A stretch of DNA of 64,000 nt from Xanthobacteraceae bacterium (GTDB lineage Bacteria; Pseudomonadota; Alphaproteobacteria; Rhizobiales; Xanthobacteraceae). The position numbers and the translations under genes are program-made. The notes below the pieces were generated by a model that searched no databases, was not told the origin of the DNA, and saw only the letters and a list, made by a program, of their open reading frames with translations. This document shows, one piece after another, positions 62,042-64,000 of this stretch. Within the stretch, counting starts at the first letter, position 1. Each line of letters starts with the position of its first letter. The DNA lies in the NCBI GenBank assembly GCA_019745775.1, contig JAIESR010000006.1, positions 342,852 to 406,851 of the forward strand, given 5' to 3'.

Positions 62042-62797
62042 TTATTGCCAGCGCAGCAGGAATTTTTCGAGCCGGCCGGCGGCGGCAAAGATCAGCAGTA
62101 CCACCACCATGATCAGGAAAATCAATGCGAACATCAGCGCGGCGTTGTAGGTCGACTGCGCGAACGACAGGAGATAGCCGAGCCCGCGGCTGGCGCCGAC
62201 GAACTCGCCGACGCAGGCGCCGGTGAAGGCGAAGCCGACCGCCACCTTGAGATTGCCCAGCACCCACGCCGCGACCGACGGCAGGTAGACGTGGCGCACC
62301 AGGTCCCAGCGCGAGCCGCCGAGCGTGACGATGCGCTCGACCAGCTTGCGGTCGACCTGCCGGATGCCGCCATAGACGGTGAAGAAGATCACCACCGACA
62401 CCAGGATGAAGGCGAGCGCGACCTTGGAGGCGAGTTCGATGCCGAGCCAGATCACGAACAGCGGCGCCAGCACCACGCGCGGGATCGCGTTCAGCAGCGT
62501 CATCACCGGCTCGAGCAGCTCCGCCACCGGCGGGACCAGCGCGGCGATGACGCCGAGCGCGATGCCGACGACGATGCCGAGCGCGAGCCCCACCAGCGCC
62601 GCGGTGAAGGTCGCTTCGAGATGCGGCCAGATGCGGCCGTCGGCGAACAATTCGTAAAGCGATGCGCCGATCTTGCTCGGGCTCGGCACGAACAGGGGAT
62701 TGAGCAGGTCAAAGCGGCCGGCCAGCTCCCACAGCGCGAGCAGGAGGCCGAAGGCGGTGAGCTGGCGCAGCAGCGCGAAGCGTGGATCAGTGAGCAT
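62042..62797 (-). CDS. ABC transporter permease (SsuC/TauC-like)
   Basis: A 251-residue inner membrane permease with about six helices. The EAA-type loop is RIVTLGGSRWDLVRHVYLPSVAAWV (residues about 160-190). LTAFGLLLALWELAGRFDLL and ELLEPVMTLLNAIPRVVLAPLFVIWLG match the nitrate/sulfonate/taurine group. It pairs with the ATPase gene upstream (63688-62927); a palindromic repeat lies between them. No substrate-binding protein gene is seen within the window; it may lie beyond the right edge. Confidence 0.92.
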   Translation of the reverse strand: MLTDPRFALLRQLTAFGLLLALWELAGRFDLLNPLFVPSPSKIGASLYELFADGRIWPHLEATFTAALVGLALGIVVGIALGVIAALVPPVAELLEPVMTLLNAIPRVVLAPLFVIWLGIELASKVALAFILVSVVIFFTVYGGIRQVDRKLVERIVTLGGSRWDLVRHVYLPSVAAWVLGNLKVAVGFAFTGACVGEFVGASRGLGYLLSFAQSTYNAALMFALIFLIMVVVLLIFAAAGRLEKFLLRWQ

Positions 62798-62809
62798 GGT
62801 CTATCCACG

Positions 62810-62911
62810 CGTCATTCCGGGACGGCCTGAAAGGCCGGGCCCGGAATCCATAACCCCCGTCTGGCAGCATGGATTCCGGGCTCGCGGACTGCGTCCGCGC
62901 CCCGGAATGAC
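62810..62911. repeat. Dispersed palindromic element inside the ABC operon
   Basis: Outer arms CGTCATTCCGGG (62810-62821) and CCCGGAATGAC (62901-62911) are inverted; inner arms include GGCCTGAAAGGCC and TGGATTCCGGGCTCGCGGAC. It lies between the ATPase and permease genes and resembles the CATTCCCG family in composition. Confidence 0.65.
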
Positions 62912-62926
62912 AATTGAAAAAGAGGA

Positions 62927-63688
62927 TCATTCCGCCGCCTCGGCGCGCTGGTCGAACGCCACCTCGTGCGAGAGGTCGTTCCAGAGCTTCTCGTAGAGCG
63001 GCGCGAACGCCGGGTGGACGCGCGCCTTGACCGGATCGCGTGGCCGCGGGATCGGTACGTCGTACTGCTGGGTGATGCGGGCGCGCGGTCCCTGCGAGAG
63101 CAGGTAGACGCGGTCGGAGAGGCTGATCGCCTCTTCGAGGTCGTGGGTGACGAGCAGCACGCTGATGCCTTCTTCCTCGACCAGCGACGCGACGTCCTGG
63201 ATGACGCGCGCGCGCACGATCGCGTCGAGCGAGGCGAACGGCTCGTCCATCAGCAGGAGCTTCGGCATCTGCGCCAGCACCTGGGCGAGCGCGACGCGCT
63301 TCCTCTGACCGCCGCTGAGATGGCGCGGATAGCGGTGCTCGAAGCCGGCGAGGCCGAGGCGGTCGAGCCAGTAGTCGGCCTGCACCAGCGCGCTCTTCTG
63401 GGTGCAGCCGCGGAAGGTGAGGCCGAGCGCGACGTTGTCGCGCGCCGTCTTCCACGGCAGCAGCGCGTCGTCCTGGAACAGCATGCCGACTTCGGCCGGC
63501 TTCACGCCCGGCTCGACGGTGCCGGCGAGCGGCTTCTGCAGGCCGATGACGGCGCGCAGCAGGCTCGACTTGCCCGAGCCCGACGGGCCGACCAGGCTGA
63601 CGAACTGTCCTTGATCGACTGCGACGCTGGCGCCTTCGAGCACCGGCTCGCCGTTGCCGTAGGAAATACTGAGGTCGCGGACGCGCAC
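62927..63688 (-). CDS. ABC transporter ATP-binding protein (SsuB/TauB-like)
   Basis: A 253-residue ATPase. Walker A LVGPSGSGKSSLLRAV, signature HLSGGQRKRVALAQVL, Walker B KLLLMDEPFASLDAI and the H-loop LLVTHDLEEAISL. The D-loop and the closing region with RVYLLSQGPRARITQQYDV are typical of sulfonate/nitrate/taurine-type importers. The start is GTG at 63688. It is the first gene of an operon with the permease. Substrate unknown. Confidence 0.93.
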   Translation of the reverse strand: MRVRDLSISYGNGEPVLEGASVAVDQGQFVSLVGPSGSGKSSLLRAVIGLQKPLAGTVEPGVKPAEVGMLFQDDALLPWKTARDNVALGLTFRGCTQKSALVQADYWLDRLGLAGFEHRYPRHLSGGQRKRVALAQVLAQMPKLLLMDEPFASLDAIVRARVIQDVASLVEEEGISVLLVTHDLEEAISLSDRVYLLSQGPRARITQQYDVPIPRPRDPVKARVHPAFAPLYEKLWNDLSHEVAFDQRAEAAE

Positions 63689-64000
63689 AACGAAATCCTG
63701 TTCAATTGAAGCGATCGCGCTGTTGCGGTTGCGAAGTCTGGTGCCGCCGCCACCTCTCCCCGCTTGCGGGGAGAGGTCGGATCGCGCAGCGATCCGGGTG
63801 AGGGGGACTCACCAACAGCGCGCTCTGTCGAAAGTCCCCCTCACCCGACCTCGCTTCGCTCGGTCGACCTCTCCCCGCAAGCGGCAGGGCAATCGCATTT
63901 GGCCGCGAGTGCGGCGCGCATGACTGTGCCCTCTCCCACCGAACTCGGGCTTGCCCGAGTTCGGCATATAAAGGTCGCTCGAAGTCGGAAACATCCGACT
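63689..64000. other. Right-end intergenic region dominated by palindromes
   Basis: About 312 bases with no gene. A repeat (63753-63884) is built of nested inverted segments: CCTCTCCCCGC-TTGC-GGGGAGAGG is followed by GGATCGC-GCA-GCGATCC, and GGGTGAGGGGGACT (63796-63809) is inverted as AGTCCCCCTCACCC (63833-63846). Farther right, a perfect 12-bp stem CCGAACTCGGGC-TT-GCCCGAGTTCGG (63939-63964) precedes TATAAA. The repeat family is common in Rhizobiales. Confidence 0.6.

Overview
The window is high-GC DNA from an alphaproteobacterium of the Hyphomicrobiales (Rhizobiales), most likely near the Bradyrhizobiaceae/Xanthobacteraceae. The case rests on the gene order around the division and cell wall (dcw) cluster followed by bamD-recN-ligA, MurE/MurF nucleotide-binding loops of alphaproteobacterial type, an FtsZ with a long linker ending in the rhizobial tail [14 protein letters not shown], general-stress sigma factor (EcfG) promoters of the form GGAAC-N16-CGTT, and intergenic palindromes common in this order. 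No tRNA, transposase, integrase or CRISPR array was seen.

Layout. 0-10.4 kb: the end of an anti-sigma kinase/STAS operon, small envelope proteins, RNase P RNA (minus strand), a ParDE-type toxin-antitoxin pair, a putative aromatic-amine catabolic trio (glutamine-synthetase-like ligase, Rieske dioxygenase alpha and beta), an AmpD-like amidase, a PRC-barrel protein and a small secreted protein split by a frameshift. 10.6-19.9 kb: first half of the dcw cluster (mraZ-rsmH-ftsL-ftsI-murE-murF-mraY-murD), preceded by four decameric MraZ-type repeats. 19.9-35.7 kb: about 15.8 kb of unrelated genes that split the dcw cluster. They include a TIR-transmembrane-Cys-rich protein, two flavoenzymes, a TctC-type binding protein, a gamma-glutamyltransferase, a STAS/HATPase/STAS partner switch, HU with a five-copy array of terminator hairpins, an ABC-F ATPase, an unlinked Flp pilin, ribosomal protein S21 and a fatty acid desaturase. 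35.7-51.2 kb: the second half of the cluster (ftsW-murG-murC-murB-ddl-ftsQ-ftsA-ftsZ-lpxC-bamD), interrupted by an opposite-strand HAD phosphatase, by a toxin-antitoxin pair wedged between murC and murB, and by a DCC protein plus a flavin monooxygenase. 51.3-61.4 kb: recN and ligA, separated by an FNT channel, an NHL-repeat protein, an amidohydrolase and two tandem Tat-exported FMN dehydrogenases, each with a CXXCH motif at the same position. 61.6-64 kb: a DUF3309 mini-protein and an SsuBC/TauBC-like ABC transporter (ATPase and permease).

How the genes work together. The dcw genes supply UDP-MurNAc-pentapeptide synthesis (MurB, MurC, MurD, MurE, MurF, Ddl), lipid I/II formation (MraY, MurG), septal wall synthesis (FtsW, FtsI) and the division ring (FtsZ, FtsA, FtsQ, FtsL). 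LpxC and BamD add outer-membrane biogenesis. Three short envelope-related genes share an EcfG-type promoter.

The most unusual observations are the CXXCH-bearing Tat-exported FMN dehydrogenase pair, the TIR protein with a predicted periplasmic Cys-rich domain beside murD, the toxin-antitoxin pair whose toxin stop codon overlaps the murB start, and the perfectly periodic array of terminator hairpins after HU. All calls come from reading the sequence; no database search was run.
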